Origin: a virus
Length of the DNA: 41,051 nt
Strand: one strand, 5' to 3'
Virus record (IMG/VR): IMGVR_UViG_3300029258_001195
Coordinates: 1 to 41,051 of that record
The notes below the pieces were generated by a model. It was not told the DNA's origin and ran no database searches. It was given only the letters and a program-made list of their open reading frames with translations. The translations under genes and the position numbers were made by a program. This document shows positions 9,201 through 17,696 of the stretch, in pieces; position 1 is the first letter of the stretch; the number at the start of each line of letters is the position of its first letter.

Positions 9201-9754
9201 GCCTCTCGCGGAAGCTCATCCGCCGCGGCGTCGCCGAGCTCCTCACCGGCGCGACGATTGCCGGCGACCGCGTCCAACCCCACAAGCCCGCGAAGGCGTG
9301 GGAGGAGGACGGGCCGGGGCTCTACGTGTGGACGCGGCGCGAGGTCGTCACGAACTACACCGACGCCCCGCGCGAGTACCGCCGCGAGCTCGAGCTCGTC
9401 GTCGAGGCTCACGCGTCGCGGACCTCGAGCGACGAGGCCGAGGACCTCGTGGACGATGTGCTCGCGGAGGTCGAGCTCATCCTCGAGCGGAACCGCCACC
9501 TCCCGACCCTCCCCGATTCGGTGTCCGTCATCCCCGACGACTCCGGGCTCGAGGAGGTCGAGCTCGAGAGCTCGGGCCAGGCCCGAACCTACATCGCCGC
9601 CGGCGGGATCGTCTGGCGGGTCGTCTACACCACCAAGGCCCCGCCGCTCGAGACGATCGCGGACACGTTCCGCGACGTGCGCGCGCGGTGGGACTTCGCC
9701 CCCGAGATCGACGGTCTCCTCGAGGCCATCGACGTCGTTCCCGTCACCGCCTAG
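9197..9754 (+). CDS. Tail terminator / tail-completion protein
   Basis: A 185-residue protein in the position of lambda gpU or the Mu neck proteins, between the connector and the sheath. It has a helical start (LSRKLIRRGVAELLTG), a strand pattern around YRRELELVVEAHA and a C-terminal strand (GGIVWRVVYTTKAP), the alpha/beta layout usual for tail terminators that stop tube growth. GTG start in a GTGA overlap. The assignment rests on position and secondary-structure pattern. Confidence 0.5.
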   Translation: MSLSRKLIRRGVAELLTGATIAGDRVQPHKPAKAWEEDGPGLYVWTRREVVTNYTDAPREYRRELELVVEAHASRTSSDEAEDLVDDVLAEVELILERNRHLPTLPDSVSVIPDDSGLEEVELESSGQARTYIAAGGIVWRVVYTTKAPPLETIADTFRDVRARWDFAPEIDGLLEAIDVVPVTA

Positions 9755-9765
9755 GCTGAGAAGCG

Positions 9766-10059
9766 ATGGACACCCCCAAGCCGATGCGCGTTCAACGGAT
9801 CCTGGTCCAGCCCGCGACCGAGGGGCTCAAGGTCCCGATCCCCGGACGCCCGGGCCAGTACCTCCCCGACGACGGCGCGCTCGTCCCGTTCGATTCCTAC
9901 TGGCTCCGCCGGCTCAAGGACGGCGACGTCGTCACGACGGCGACCATGCCCGCGAGCGGCGAGCTCGAGCGCATCGACCCCGCCCCCGAATCCGAAACCG
10001 AGGCTCCGGCCGACAAGCCGAAGCGCACCCGCCGCAAGGCCGACCGCTCCGAGGACTGA
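9766..10059 (+). CDS. DUF2635 family protein (Mu-type, pre-sheath)
   Basis: A 97-residue protein directly upstream of the sheath gene, as DUF2635 proteins are in Mu-like phages. The diagnostic piece is PGRPGQYLPDDGALVPFDSY followed by WLRRLKDGDV. The C-terminal third is acidic and then basic (KRTRRKADR) and probably disordered. Function unknown; linkage to the sheath gene suggests a role in tail assembly. ATG preceded by GAGAAG. Confidence 0.75.
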   Translation: MDTPKPMRVQRILVQPATEGLKVPIPGRPGQYLPDDGALVPFDSYWLRRLKDGDVVTTATMPASGELERIDPAPESETEAPADKPKRTRRKADRSED

Positions 10060-10062
10060 TCC

Positions 10063-11532
10063 ATGCCGCCCGTATCCTTCAACGACGTCCCCAGCGGGAA
10101 CCGCGTCCCCTTCACGTTCGTCGAGATCGACTCGAGCAACGCCCAGCAGGGTCCGTCGCTCCAGCCGTTCCGCGGGCTCGTCATCGGACAGCGCCTGAGC
10201 TCGGGCACGGTCGCCGAGCTCGTCAAGACCCCGGCGACCTCCGCCGACCAGGTCGGCGAGTTCTTCGGGCGCGGCTCGATCATCCACAACATGGCGCAGC
10301 GGCTGTTCGAGGCCGACCAGACAATCGGGTGGGACTTCGTCGCGCTCGACGACGCCGGCGGCGGAACCGATGCGACGTTTACGATCACCGTGACCGGCAC
10401 CGCCACCGAGGCGGGGACGATCTTCCTCTACGTCGCCGGCCGGCGGTTCGAGGTCGGCGTCGCGAACGGTGACGCGCAGAACGACATCGCGAGCGCGATC
10501 GTCACCGCGCTCGGCACCGACGACACAGTTCCCGTGACCGCGGCCGCGCCGTCGAACGTCGTCACGCTCACCGCGCGGAACGCCGGCACGCTCGGCAACG
10601 ACATCGACGTCCGGACGAACTACTTCGCCGGCGAGGAGACCCCCGCCGGCGTCACGCTCGTCATCGCCGCCGGCGTCTCGGGCGCGACCGACCCGAGCGT
10701 CTCCGGTGTCTGGGCCGTCCTCGGCGACGTCCAGTACAACGCGGTGGTCTTCCCGTTCCGCGACGCGTCGAACCTCTCGAGCGTCGAGGGCGAGCTCGAA
10801 GACCGCGACGGCCCGACCAAGCAGATCGGCGGGATCGCGTACGTCGGCGCGCGCGACACCCACAGCAACCTCGTCACGCTCGGCAACGGGCGGAACAGCA
10901 AGTACGTCTCGATCATCGGGGCGAACGCGTCGCCGACTCCGACCTGGGAGTGGGCGGCGAGCTACGCCGCGACCGTCGCGAAGAACGCGAAGATCGACCC
11001 GGCGCGGCCGTTCCAGACCCTCGAGCTCCCCGGCGTCCTGCCGCCGCTCGAGACGGACCTCTTCACGTTCTCCGAGCAGAACCTGCTGCTGCAGGACGGC
11101 GTCGCGACGTTCGCGGTGGACGCCGGCGGGAACGTGCTCATCCAACGCGCGATCTCGACCTTCCAGGTCAACGCGCTCGGCGCTCCCGACACCGCGTTCC
11201 TGGACCTGAACACCTGGTACACGCTGGACTTCCTCCGGTACGACCTCCGCACCCGGATCCAGCTCTCGTTCCCGCGGCACAAGCTCGCGAACGACGGGAC
11301 GCTCGTCGCTCCCGGCCAGGCGATCGTCACGCCGGGAACGGTCCGCGCGTTCATCGTCGGTATCTTCTCCGAGTGGGAGTCGCTCGGGCTCGTGGAGGAG
11401 GCGGACCAGTTCAAGCGCGACCTGATCGTCGAGCGGAACGCGTCCGACCCGAACCGCCTCGACGTACTCGCACCGCCCGACCTCGTGAACCAGCTCCGCC
11501 AGACCGCGGTGCAGATCGCGTTCCTCCTGTAA
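10063..11532 (+). CDS. Tail sheath protein (Mu gpL-like)
   Basis: A 489-residue protein that polymerises around the tube and contracts on infection. It opens with the typical PPVSFNDVPSGNRVPFTFVE strand used to link neighbouring subunits, carries a variable surface domain (about 105-200) rich in Thr/Ala strands, and ends with the conserved assembly domain (LPGVLPPLETDLFT, then NTWYTLDFLRYDLRTRIQLS, then the last strand LRQTAVQIAFLL). Length is close to Mu gpL (495). It establishes a contractile-tailed (myovirus) phage. Confidence 0.93.
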   Translation: MPPVSFNDVPSGNRVPFTFVEIDSSNAQQGPSLQPFRGLVIGQRLSSGTVAELVKTPATSADQVGEFFGRGSIIHNMAQRLFEADQTIGWDFVALDDAGGGTDATFTITVTGTATEAGTIFLYVAGRRFEVGVANGDAQNDIASAIVTALGTDDTVPVTAAAPSNVVTLTARNAGTLGNDIDVRTNYFAGEETPAGVTLVIAAGVSGATDPSVSGVWAVLGDVQYNAVVFPFRDASNLSSVEGELEDRDGPTKQIGGIAYVGARDTHSNLVTLGNGRNSKYVSIIGANASPTPTWEWAASYAATVAKNAKIDPARPFQTLELPGVLPPLETDLFTFSEQNLLLQDGVATFAVDAGGNVLIQRAISTFQVNALGAPDTAFLDLNTWYTLDFLRYDLRTRIQLSFPRHKLANDGTLVAPGQAIVTPGTVRAFIVGIFSEWESLGLVEEADQFKRDLIVERNASDPNRLDVLAPPDLVNQLRQTAVQIAFLL

Positions 11533-11575
11533 GGGCGCACCCGACCAACCCCGACCCCCACCGGAGAACAGACCA

Positions 11576-11938
11576 ATGGCCGAGATCCGCGGCGGCAAGA
11601 TGGCGATTCTCGTCGATGGCGATCGCCTCGACGCGAAGGGCAACTTCACCTACAACCTTGGCGAGCCCGTCCGCGAGGCGATCGTCGGGCCGGACTCCGT
11701 CCACGGCTACAAGGAGATGCCGCAGGTCCCCTTCATCGAAGGCGCGATCACCGACCGCGCGGACCTCGACCTCCGCGCGGCGCTGTACGGCAAGACCGAC
11801 GCGACGATCATCCTCGAGAAAGCCAACGGGAAGCAGGTCGTACTCCGGAACGCGTGGTTCGCCGGCGAGGGTTCCGGCACCACCGAGGAGGGCGAGCTCG
11901 CGGTCCGGTTCGAGGGTCTCGCGGCCGAGGAGGTCTAG
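11576..11938 (+). CDS. Tail tube protein (Mu gpM-like)
   Basis: A 120-residue protein directly after the sheath gene with the layout of Mu gpM: an N-terminal arm (GGKMAILVDGDRLDAKG), then a beta-barrel with GYKEMPQVPFIEGAITDR and VVLRNAWFAGEGSG, ending GELAVRFEGLAAEEV. It builds the inner tube inside the sheath. The ATG follows a GGAGAACAGACC leader with a good ribosome site. Confidence 0.9.
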   Translation: MAEIRGGKMAILVDGDRLDAKGNFTYNLGEPVREAIVGPDSVHGYKEMPQVPFIEGAITDRADLDLRAALYGKTDATIILEKANGKQVVLRNAWFAGEGSGTTEEGELAVRFEGLAAEEV

Positions 11939-11941
11939 CAC

Positions 11942-11962
11942 CTCGAGCTCGACGAGCTCGAG
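11942..11962 (+). terminator. Perfect inverted repeat after the tail tube gene
   Basis: Arms 11942-11951 and 11953-11962 are perfect 10-bp inverted repeats (CTCGAGCTCG) around a single A; as RNA this gives a 9-bp stem with a GAC loop. It begins four bases after the tube stop and lacks a U tract, so it could attenuate transcription or protect the upstream mRNA end. Confidence 0.45.
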
Positions 11963-11996
11963 CATTCCACAACCCCACCCGGGAGGAGCGATCCCC

Positions 11997-12404
11997 ATGA
12001 CCGAAGAACGAGAAGACGAGGCCGGCCCGCCGGTCCTCGAGCCGACCGCCGCCAACGTCACCCTGAACGAGCACGGGCTCCCGACGTTCGTCGGCCAGCC
12101 CGACGGCTACGGGCTCCAGCCGAACGGAACCTTCCGGCTCCACCTCGAGCACCCGATCCCGTTCGGGAAGCAGGAGACGATCGAGGAGCTCACGTTCCGC
12201 GAGCCGCGCGGCAAGGACTACCGAGCGTTCCCGCTCCAGATGGAGAAGCTCGACATCGGCCAGCTACTCCAGTTCGCCGCCAAGATCACCGGGCGGACCG
12301 ACCGCCAGATCGACGAGCTCGGCGGCGCCGACGTCATGCGCGTCGTGGAGGTCGCCTCGGGTTTTTTCGCCGGGGATCCGGGAGCGATTGGGACGACGCC
12401 CTAG
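11997..12404 (+). CDS. Tail assembly chaperone, zero-frame product (Mu gp41-like)
   Basis: A 135-residue protein of the gpE/gp41 tail-chaperone type, between the tube and tape-measure genes. The family core is visible at about 55-90 (ETIEELTFREPRGKDYRAF), with a helical part ending near VMRVVEVASGFFAG. It is expected to bind the tape measure protein and recruit tube subunits. The gene ends at TAG 12402-12404, shortly after a slippery T TTT TTC at 12362-12368. A GGGAGGAG ribosome site precedes the ATG. Confidence 0.85.
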   Translation: MTEEREDEAGPPVLEPTAANVTLNEHGLPTFVGQPDGYGLQPNGTFRLHLEHPIPFGKQETIEELTFREPRGKDYRAFPLQMEKLDIGQLLQFAAKITGRTDRQIDELGGADVMRVVEVASGFFAGDPGAIGTTP

Positions 12405-12544
12405 GGTTCCTCGCGCTCGAGTGCGGCTGGGGGCCGGCCGAGCTCCTCGAGCTCTCGCGCCCGTCCGAGACCCTCTTCTGGATCCGGACGATCGAGCGTA
12501 GCCTGAAGGCGCGCAACGCGGCGACGCGCCGGGCGCAGCAGTAG
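11997..12544 (+). CDS. Tail assembly chaperone, -1 frameshift product
   Basis: Slipping back one base on T TTT TTC (12362-12368) lets ribosomes leave the short chaperone frame, continue at CGC 12368 and stop at TAG 12542-12544. The product has 124 shared residues plus 58 new ones, about 182 in all. The extension reads like a real protein, with DWDDALGFLALECGW, AELLELSRPSETLFW and a basic helical end, matching the style of Mu gp42 and lambda gpT-like extensions. It has no usable start of its own and fills the otherwise empty gap up to the tape measure gene. Frameshifting here is established for Mu-like and lambda-like phages; in this phage it is inferred. Confidence 0.8.
12362..12368 (+). promoter_or_regulatory. 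-1 ribosomal frameshift slippery site
   Basis: The heptamer T TTT TTC is in the right phase for tandem slippage (zero-frame codons TTT and TTC; after slipping, TTT and TTT). A run of six T is very rare in this GC-rich sequence. GC-rich RNA downstream (12369-12385) could form a stimulatory stem. Confidence 0.8.
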
Positions 12545-12547
12545 CCG

Positions 12548-14044
12548 ATGGCACCGACCCCCAAGTTCCCCGTCCGGATCATCCTCAAGGGCACGGACGG
12601 CGTCTCCGGGCTCCTCAAGCGGATCGGGAGCAAGGTCGGCGGCGTCGCCGGCAGGATCGCGAAGACGACCGCGGGAATCTCCGCGGGGCTCGCGACCGCC
12701 GGCGTGGTCGCCGGTGCCGCGCTCCTCAAGATCACGAACGCGACCGCGGCCGCTGGGGACGAGGCCGCGAAGACCGCGAAGCGGCTGGGGCTCCCGGTCG
12801 AGGCTCTACAGGAGCTCCGGTTCGCGGCGGACCGGGCGGGGATCCAGTCGAGCGTGCTCGACATGGCGATGCAGCGGTTCGGCCGCCGCGCCGCCGAGGC
12901 CGCGATGGGGACCGGCGAGGCGCGCGACGCGCTCCGCCAGCTAGGGATCCAGCTCACGAACGCCGACGGGACGATGAGGTCGGCGGACGACCTCCTCGGC
13001 GACGTCGCCGACTCGCTGTCGAAGGTCGAGAGCCCGCTCGTGCGGAACGCGCTGGCGATGCGGCTGTTCGACTCCGAAGGCGTGAAGATGGTCCAGCTCC
13101 TCGACGAGGGCTCGGACGGAATCGCCGCGCTCCGCGACGAGGCGCGCGAGCTCGGGCTCGTGCTGTCCGTCGAAGCCGCCGCCGCGTCGGAGGAGTTCAC
13201 CGACCGCCAGACCGACATGAAGGCCGCGCTCTCCGGAGTGCGGAACACGATCGGCGCCGCGCTGATCCCGGTCGTCTCTCGACTCACCGAGCGGTTCACC
13301 ACGTTCCTCGTCGGCAACCGCGGCGCGATCGACGCGCTCGTCGAGCGGTTCGCGAAATGGCTCCCCGAGGCCGTCGAGGAATCGAAGCAGATCCTCGAGG
13401 AGCTCCTCCGCGTTCTGCAGCCCGCGTTCGACTTGTTCCGCGCGCTGTCCGATCGGATGGGGCCGCTCCGCGCGGGGCTCATGCTCGTCGGTACCGCGCT
13501 CGCCGCGACCGTCGTCCCCGCGCTCGTCCTCGCGACGGCCGCGGTCGTCAAGTTCACGATCGCCTTGGCGAGCAACCCGATCGGGCTCGTCGCGGTCGCG
13601 GTGTCGCTCCTCGTGGTCGGTCTCGCGCTCCTGTCGGCTCGGATGCTCGCGGCCGGGTTCACGTTCAAGGAGCAATGGATGATCATCAAGATCGCGGTCG
13701 CGTCCGCGCTCGACTTCATCGCGGAAAAGGTCCGGAAGGTCACCGACTCTCTCCCCGACTGGATGGTGGACGTCCTGCGGTTCACCGGCCCCGCGTCGGC
13801 CGGTCTGATCGCGCTGGCGGAGCGCCAGGAGTCGCAGGGCTCGTTCGCCGCGCCGCTCCGGAACGAGCTCCTCGTAACTCGAGGCGCGCGCCTCGCCGCC
13901 GAGGAGCAGGGCCGCCAGGAGGCGGCGCGCGTCGAGGTCGCGTTCGACAACCTCCCGGCCGGCGCGCGAGTGCGCCAGACCGACGGGCCGGACGTGCTCG
14001 ACCTCTCGACCCAGATGGGGTTCTCGCTCGGCGGGGGGTTCTAG
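12548..14044 (+). CDS. Tape measure protein
   Basis: A 498-residue, helix-rich protein that sets tail length and is injected ahead of DNA. The N-terminal part contains a hydrophobic Ala/Gly segment (about 35-62). The segment ETPAKRLGLPVE-like to ELRFAADRAGI (about 80-100) is typical of tape measure proteins in prophages of this group. Two strong hydrophobic stretches (about 310-335 and 345-370) fit the membrane-active region. It is short for the family; at about 0.15 nm per residue it would correspond to a tail near 75 nm. Position after the chaperone pair is diagnostic. Confidence 0.88.
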   Translation: MAPTPKFPVRIILKGTDGVSGLLKRIGSKVGGVAGRIAKTTAGISAGLATAGVVAGAALLKITNATAAAGDEAAKTAKRLGLPVEALQELRFAADRAGIQSSVLDMAMQRFGRRAAEAAMGTGEARDALRQLGIQLTNADGTMRSADDLLGDVADSLSKVESPLVRNALAMRLFDSEGVKMVQLLDEGSDGIAALRDEARELGLVLSVEAAAASEEFTDRQTDMKAALSGVRNTIGAALIPVVSRLTERFTTFLVGNRGAIDALVERFAKWLPEAVEESKQILEELLRVLQPAFDLFRALSDRMGPLRAGLMLVGTALAATVVPALVLATAAVVKFTIALASNPIGLVAVAVSLLVVGLALLSARMLAAGFTFKEQWMIIKIAVASALDFIAEKVRKVTDSLPDWMVDVLRFTGPASAGLIALAERQESQGSFAAPLRNELLVTRGARLAAEEQGRQEAARVEVAFDNLPAGARVRQTDGPDVLDLSTQMGFSLGGGF

Positions 14045-15259
14045 GTGTCTTGGACTGACCGACTCGTCCCCGCCGTGTTCCGCGGCGTCGGGTTCTTCAT
14101 CGATTCGTCGGAGTTCACCACCGGCCGGGACCACGCGCTCCACGCGTTCCCGCAACGGGACACGCAGTACGTGGAGGACATCGGCCGGAAGCCGCGCCGG
14201 TGGCGAGTCCGCGGCTACCTGATCGGCGACGACTACCTCGACCAGAAGGACCGGCTCATCGCCGCGTGCGAGCGCCGGCCGGTGGGCTGGCCGTTCAAGG
14301 CCGACCAGACCCTGCAACACCCCTACTTCGGCGTGCTGGCCGTCCATTGCGAGTCGCTCCGGATCACCGAGACGCGGCGCCAGGGGCGGATCGCGACGTT
14401 CGTGGCGGTGTTCGTCCAGACCGACGAGGTCGAGGGTCCGCGCGAGACCGTCAACGCCGCGGCCGTCGCCGACGGCGCCGCCACCGAGCTCGGCGCGGTG
14501 TCGGGTCCGGTGGTCGAGGAGGGGCTCGTCGCGACCGGGCTCGGGGTGGCCGAGCGCGTCCGCGCCGCGACGACCGCGACGCTCGAGCTCGTCGGCCAGG
14601 CGCTCGACTCGCTCTCGACGATCCGCGGCGCCGTGCTCGAGGTCCAGGCGTTCAAGAGCCGCGTGGCCGGGCTGATCCAGCAGGCGGCCGTCCTCGCGAC
14701 CTCGCCGGTGGACCTCGTCACGTCCGTCCGCGACGCGGTGGACTCGATCTTCGACGCCGCGGGCAACTTCGGGGACAGCCTGTTCGCGTACGAGGAGCTC
14801 CTCGGGCTCGACTCGTCGGGGCTCCTCGAGGGCGGCACCGGCACGACGTCCACGACCGCGAACGCGAACGTCGGGCTCGTTTCGCAGCTCACGCTCGAGG
14901 CGGCCGCCGCCGGCGCGCTCCGCTCGATCGCGCGCGTCGAGTTCGAGAGCCTCGAGGAAGCGATCGACCGCCGGGACTCGCTCGCCGAGCTCCTCGACCG
15001 TGTCCTGCTGTCGGCCCCGTACGAGACGTACGGCCAGCTCCTCGAGCTCTCGGCCCGCCTCGTCGAGCTCGTGCCGCCGGACGGCCAGGCGCTCCCGCGG
15101 CTCCTCGAGCTCCGCCTGAGCCGCACCGAGCCGTCGCTCGTGGTCGCGCATCGTCTGTACGGGGACGCCTCGAGGGCCACCGAGCTCGCCGAGCGGAACC
15201 AGATCGAGCGGCCCGGGTTCGTGCCCGGCGGCCGGGTCCTGCAGGTACTTTCGGAGTAG
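14045..15259 (+). CDS. Mu gpN-like tail/DNA circularization protein
   Basis: A 404-residue protein whose first 130 residues are a DNA_circ_N domain: FRGVGFFIDSSEFTTGRD, ALHAFPQRDTQYVEDIGRKP, RRWRVRGYLIGDDYLDQKD. In Mu, gpN is a baseplate/tail-tip protein; the circularization name is historical. The rest (about 140-400) is helical, ending in a LysM-like stretch with RLYGDASRATELAERNQI and RPGFVPGGRVLQVL, a pattern used for peptidoglycan or hub contact. GTG start abuts the tape measure stop. Confidence 0.88.
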   Translation: MSWTDRLVPAVFRGVGFFIDSSEFTTGRDHALHAFPQRDTQYVEDIGRKPRRWRVRGYLIGDDYLDQKDRLIAACERRPVGWPFKADQTLQHPYFGVLAVHCESLRITETRRQGRIATFVAVFVQTDEVEGPRETVNAAAVADGAATELGAVSGPVVEEGLVATGLGVAERVRAATTATLELVGQALDSLSTIRGAVLEVQAFKSRVAGLIQQAAVLATSPVDLVTSVRDAVDSIFDAAGNFGDSLFAYEELLGLDSSGLLEGGTGTTSTTANANVGLVSQLTLEAAAAGALRSIARVEFESLEEAIDRRDSLAELLDRVLLSAPYETYGQLLELSARLVELVPPDGQALPRLLELRLSRTEPSLVVAHRLYGDASRATELAERNQIERPGFVPGGRVLQVLSE

Positions 15260-15265
15260 ACCGGC

Positions 15266-16399
15266 GTGGCTCCCCTCGCCAACGCCCCCGAGGACGAGGA
15301 GATCCTCCGCGACGCGCTCCGCGTCCGGGTGGACGGGCGGACCTTCACGGGCTGGACCGAGCTCGAGCTCGACCGCTCGCTCGAGGCCGCGACCGGCTCG
15401 TTCCGGCTCCAGTTCCCGACCGACCTGGCGCGGCCGATCCCGGTGCTCCCGTACCAGCGGGTCGAGGTCTCGTTCGAGGACGACCTGGTCGCGACCGGCT
15501 ACGTGGACACCCTCGACGCGACGAGCTCGAGGGGCTCGCGGACCGCGACTATCTCCGGGCGGGACGTTACCGCCGACCTCGTGGACTCCTCCGCACTCGA
15601 GCCGTTCGAGCTCGCCGGCGTGAACCTGTTCGAGCTCGCCACCCGCCTCGCCGATCCGTTCGGGATCGACGTCGTGGCGCGCGCGACCAACATCCTCGAG
15701 CCGTTCCCGACGTTCCGGATCACCCCGGGCGAGAAGGCGTTCGCGGCGCTCGAGCGCGCGGCCCGGCTCCGCGGGGTCCTGATCTTCACGACCGGCGACG
15801 GCCGGCTCGCGCTCGAGGCCCCGGGGATCGCCGGGCTCGCCGGCGTGCCGCTCGTGGAGGATCCGGAGAAGGGCAACATCCTCGAGGCGAAGCTCGCGTT
15901 CTCGAGCGTGGACCGGTTCCAGACCTACCTCGTCCGCGGCCAGGCCGTCGGCAACGCCGACGCGTTCGGGCTCGTCGCTTCGGCGGTGGAGGGCACCGCG
16001 ACCGACCCCGAGGTCGATCGCTACCGGCCGCTTCTCGTGGTCGCGCCGCAGACCGTGTCGATCGAGAGCGCCGAGGAGCTCGCGCGGTGGGAGGCGACCG
16101 TCCGCGCCGCTCGAGCCGCGCGCGTCGAGGTCCAGGTCCAAGGGGTGCGCCAGGAGCCGCGCCCGGGCTCGCCGCTCTGGCGCGTGAACCAGCGCGTCCG
16201 GACCCGGATCCCGACGCTCCAGGTAGACGCGCAGCTCCTCGTCAATCGCGTCCGGTACTCGAGGAGCCGCGGGAGCGGGACGCGCACGACGCTCGAGCTC
16301 GTCCGACGCGACGCGTACGATCCGAAGCCCGCGATCGACCCGGGCGAGGATCCGCTCGCCGCGCTGTTCGGCGGGGAGACCGTGGACCCCGAGCGATGA
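15266..16399 (+). CDS. Baseplate hub protein (Mu gpP-like)
   Basis: A 377-residue protein in the position of Mu gp44/gpP, the hub at the end of the tube. The opening LRVRVDGRTFTGWTELEL followed by LDRSLEAATGSFRLQF is the characteristic first domain. The middle has ATISGRDVTADLVDSSA and a helical ITPGEKAFAALERAARLRG. GTG start at 15266, seven bases after the previous stop; its TGA overlaps the next ATG. It is expected to carry the spike and form a central ring. Confidence 0.88.
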   Translation: MAPLANAPEDEEILRDALRVRVDGRTFTGWTELELDRSLEAATGSFRLQFPTDLARPIPVLPYQRVEVSFEDDLVATGYVDTLDATSSRGSRTATISGRDVTADLVDSSALEPFELAGVNLFELATRLADPFGIDVVARATNILEPFPTFRITPGEKAFAALERAARLRGVLIFTTGDGRLALEAPGIAGLAGVPLVEDPEKGNILEAKLAFSSVDRFQTYLVRGQAVGNADAFGLVASAVEGTATDPEVDRYRPLLVVAPQTVSIESAEELARWEATVRAARAARVEVQVQGVRQEPRPGSPLWRVNQRVRTRIPTLQVDAQLLVNRVRYSRSRGSGTRTTLELVRRDAYDPKPAIDPGEDPLAALFGGETVDPER

Positions 16400-16962
16400 G
16401 CAACCCGCAGAACGTCATCCGGCGACTACTGCAGCCGATCCTCGACCGGATCGCCGCCGGGATCGCGCGCGGCTACGTCCACCTCGTGCGGAACAGCGAA
16501 GGACTCCAGACCCTCCAGCTCGAGCTCCTCCGCGCCGAGCTACGCGACGGGGTCGAACACTTCCAGCCGTACGGGTTCGAGGCCGTGCCGCTCGAGGGCG
16601 CCGAGGCGCTCGTGCTCCACGTCGGCAACAGCCGCGACCACCCGATCGCCGCGGTCGTCACCGACCGCCGGCACCGTCCCACCGATGGCACCGCCGGCAT
16701 GGTCGGGCTCTACGATGACCAGGGCCAGGTCGTGCGGATCTACCGCGACCGGATCGAGCTCGCGAGCTCGACGCGGGTCCAGGTCGTCGCGCCGACGATC
16801 GACCTCGACGGGGACGTGGAGGTCGCCGGGAACGTCACCGCGACCGGGGAGATCGACGACACCGCCGGCACGCTGGCGGCGCTCCGGACGGCGTACAACG
16901 CCCACACGCACGTCTCGGCGGGTCCGGGCAACCCGACCAGCGGCCCGACCCCCACCGCCTAG
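16396..16962 (+). CDS. Baseplate spike protein (Mu gp45-like)
   Basis: A 188-residue membrane-piercing spike. An OB-fold-like first part (VPLEGAEALVLHVGNSRDH, then MVGLYDDQGQVVRIYRDR) is followed by short strand repeats (ATRVQVVAPTIDLDGDV-like, NVTATGEIDD) forming a beta-helix tip. The C-terminal AYNAHTHVSAGPGNPTSG includes HTH, matching the HxH motif that holds an iron ion at the spike apex in Mu-type spikes. ATG overlaps the hub stop (ATGA). Confidence 0.88.
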   Translation: MSNPQNVIRRLLQPILDRIAAGIARGYVHLVRNSEGLQTLQLELLRAELRDGVEHFQPYGFEAVPLEGAEALVLHVGNSRDHPIAAVVTDRRHRPTDGTAGMVGLYDDQGQVVRIYRDRIELASSTRVQVVAPTIDLDGDVEVAGNVTATGEIDDTAGTLAALRTAYNAHTHVSAGPGNPTSGPTPTA

Positions 16963-16966
16963 CACG

Positions 16967-16982
16967 GGCGCCTCGAGGCGCC
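16967..16982. repeat. 16-bp perfect palindrome between spike and next gene
   Basis: GGCGCCTCGAGGCGCC reads the same on both strands. As RNA it gives a 6-bp stem with a UCGA loop, four bases after the spike stop. It could be a weak terminator or protein-binding site; no T tract follows. Confidence 0.4.
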
Positions 16983-16995
16983 TACGCTGGCGAGC

Positions 16996-17226
16996 GTGAA
17001 CCGGCGCCCGGTCGAGGTCGAGGTTTGGGCCGAGGAGGGGCTGGTGGCTCTCACCCGAGACCGGGCGGGGGCGCCGCCCGAGTGCCTCGTGCTCTCTCCG
17101 TCCGAGACCCTCGAGGTCGCCGACAAGCTACGCCGGGCGGCGCGGCGCCTCGAGCGCGCCCGGAGCAGGACCCGGAAGGGCCGCGAGAGGTTCCAGAATG
17201 GCCGATATTGCGATCCGACTGAGTGA
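16996..17226 (+). CDS. Small basic hypothetical protein
   Basis: A 76-residue protein inserted between the spike and gp46 genes, where Mu has no gene. It has a strand-like first part (VEVEVWAEEGLVALTRD) and a basic helical second half rich in Arg. GTG start. The last 29 nt overlap the gp46 gene. Not recognised; function unknown. A real gene is likely, but the start could be later. Confidence 0.5.
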   Translation: MNRRPVEVEVWAEEGLVALTRDRAGAPPECLVLSPSETLEVADKLRRAARRLERARSRTRKGRERFQNGRYCDPTE

Positions 17227-17686
17227 GGCGGGGGCGGACCTCGAGATCGTCGCCGACGACCTGGCGCGCGACGAGGGGCTCCGGCCGGCCGTCCTGATTT
17301 CGCTGTTCTCTGACGCTCGAGCTCCCGAGGGGGCCGAGCTCCCGGGCGGACCGGACACCGACCCGCGGGGGTGGTGGGCGGACCTCGACCGCGAGCGCGG
17401 GATCGGCTCGACCCTGTGGGTCGAGGGCCGGGGCAAGATCACGACCGAGCTACTCGAGCGGATGCGCGCCGCCGCTGCGGCGTCGCTCGCGTGGCTCACC
17501 GAGGACCAGGTCGCCGAGCTCGTCGAGGTCACGGCGACGCGGCGGGGTGGTTCCTCGAGCTCGACCGTTGACCTCGAGGTCCGGATCACGCGCGGGACCG
17601 CGACCCGCTACGGCCAGCTGTGGGCCGGCGTGGAGGACTACGACCTGACTCTCGAGGGTCTCCGGGTGGCTCTCCTGTTCCGATAG
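17198..17686 (+). CDS. Baseplate protein (Mu gp46-like)
   Basis: A 162-residue protein of the GP46 family, corresponding to T4 gp25-type wedge components. Family marks are RPAVLISLFSDARA near 29-42, GGPDTDPRGWWADL near 50-63 and RGIGSTLWVEGRGKIT near 66-82. It helps to join the sheath to the wedges. ATG embedded in the end of the upstream small gene, with GAGAGG before it. Confidence 0.88.
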   Translation: MADIAIRLSEAGADLEIVADDLARDEGLRPAVLISLFSDARAPEGAELPGGPDTDPRGWWADLDRERGIGSTLWVEGRGKITTELLERMRAAAAASLAWLTEDQVAELVEVTATRRGGSSSSTVDLEVRITRGTATRYGQLWAGVEDYDLTLEGLRVALLFR

Positions 17687-17696
17687 GCTCGACCCC

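Noticed and set aside
12941-16141. Very long open frame on the minus strand (over 1000 codons), and similar ones at 18736-21156 and 23620-26067
   Set aside because: These are mirror frames of well-identified plus-strand tail genes, are dominated by Arg, Glu, Leu and Asp from GC-rich codons, and show no family motifs.
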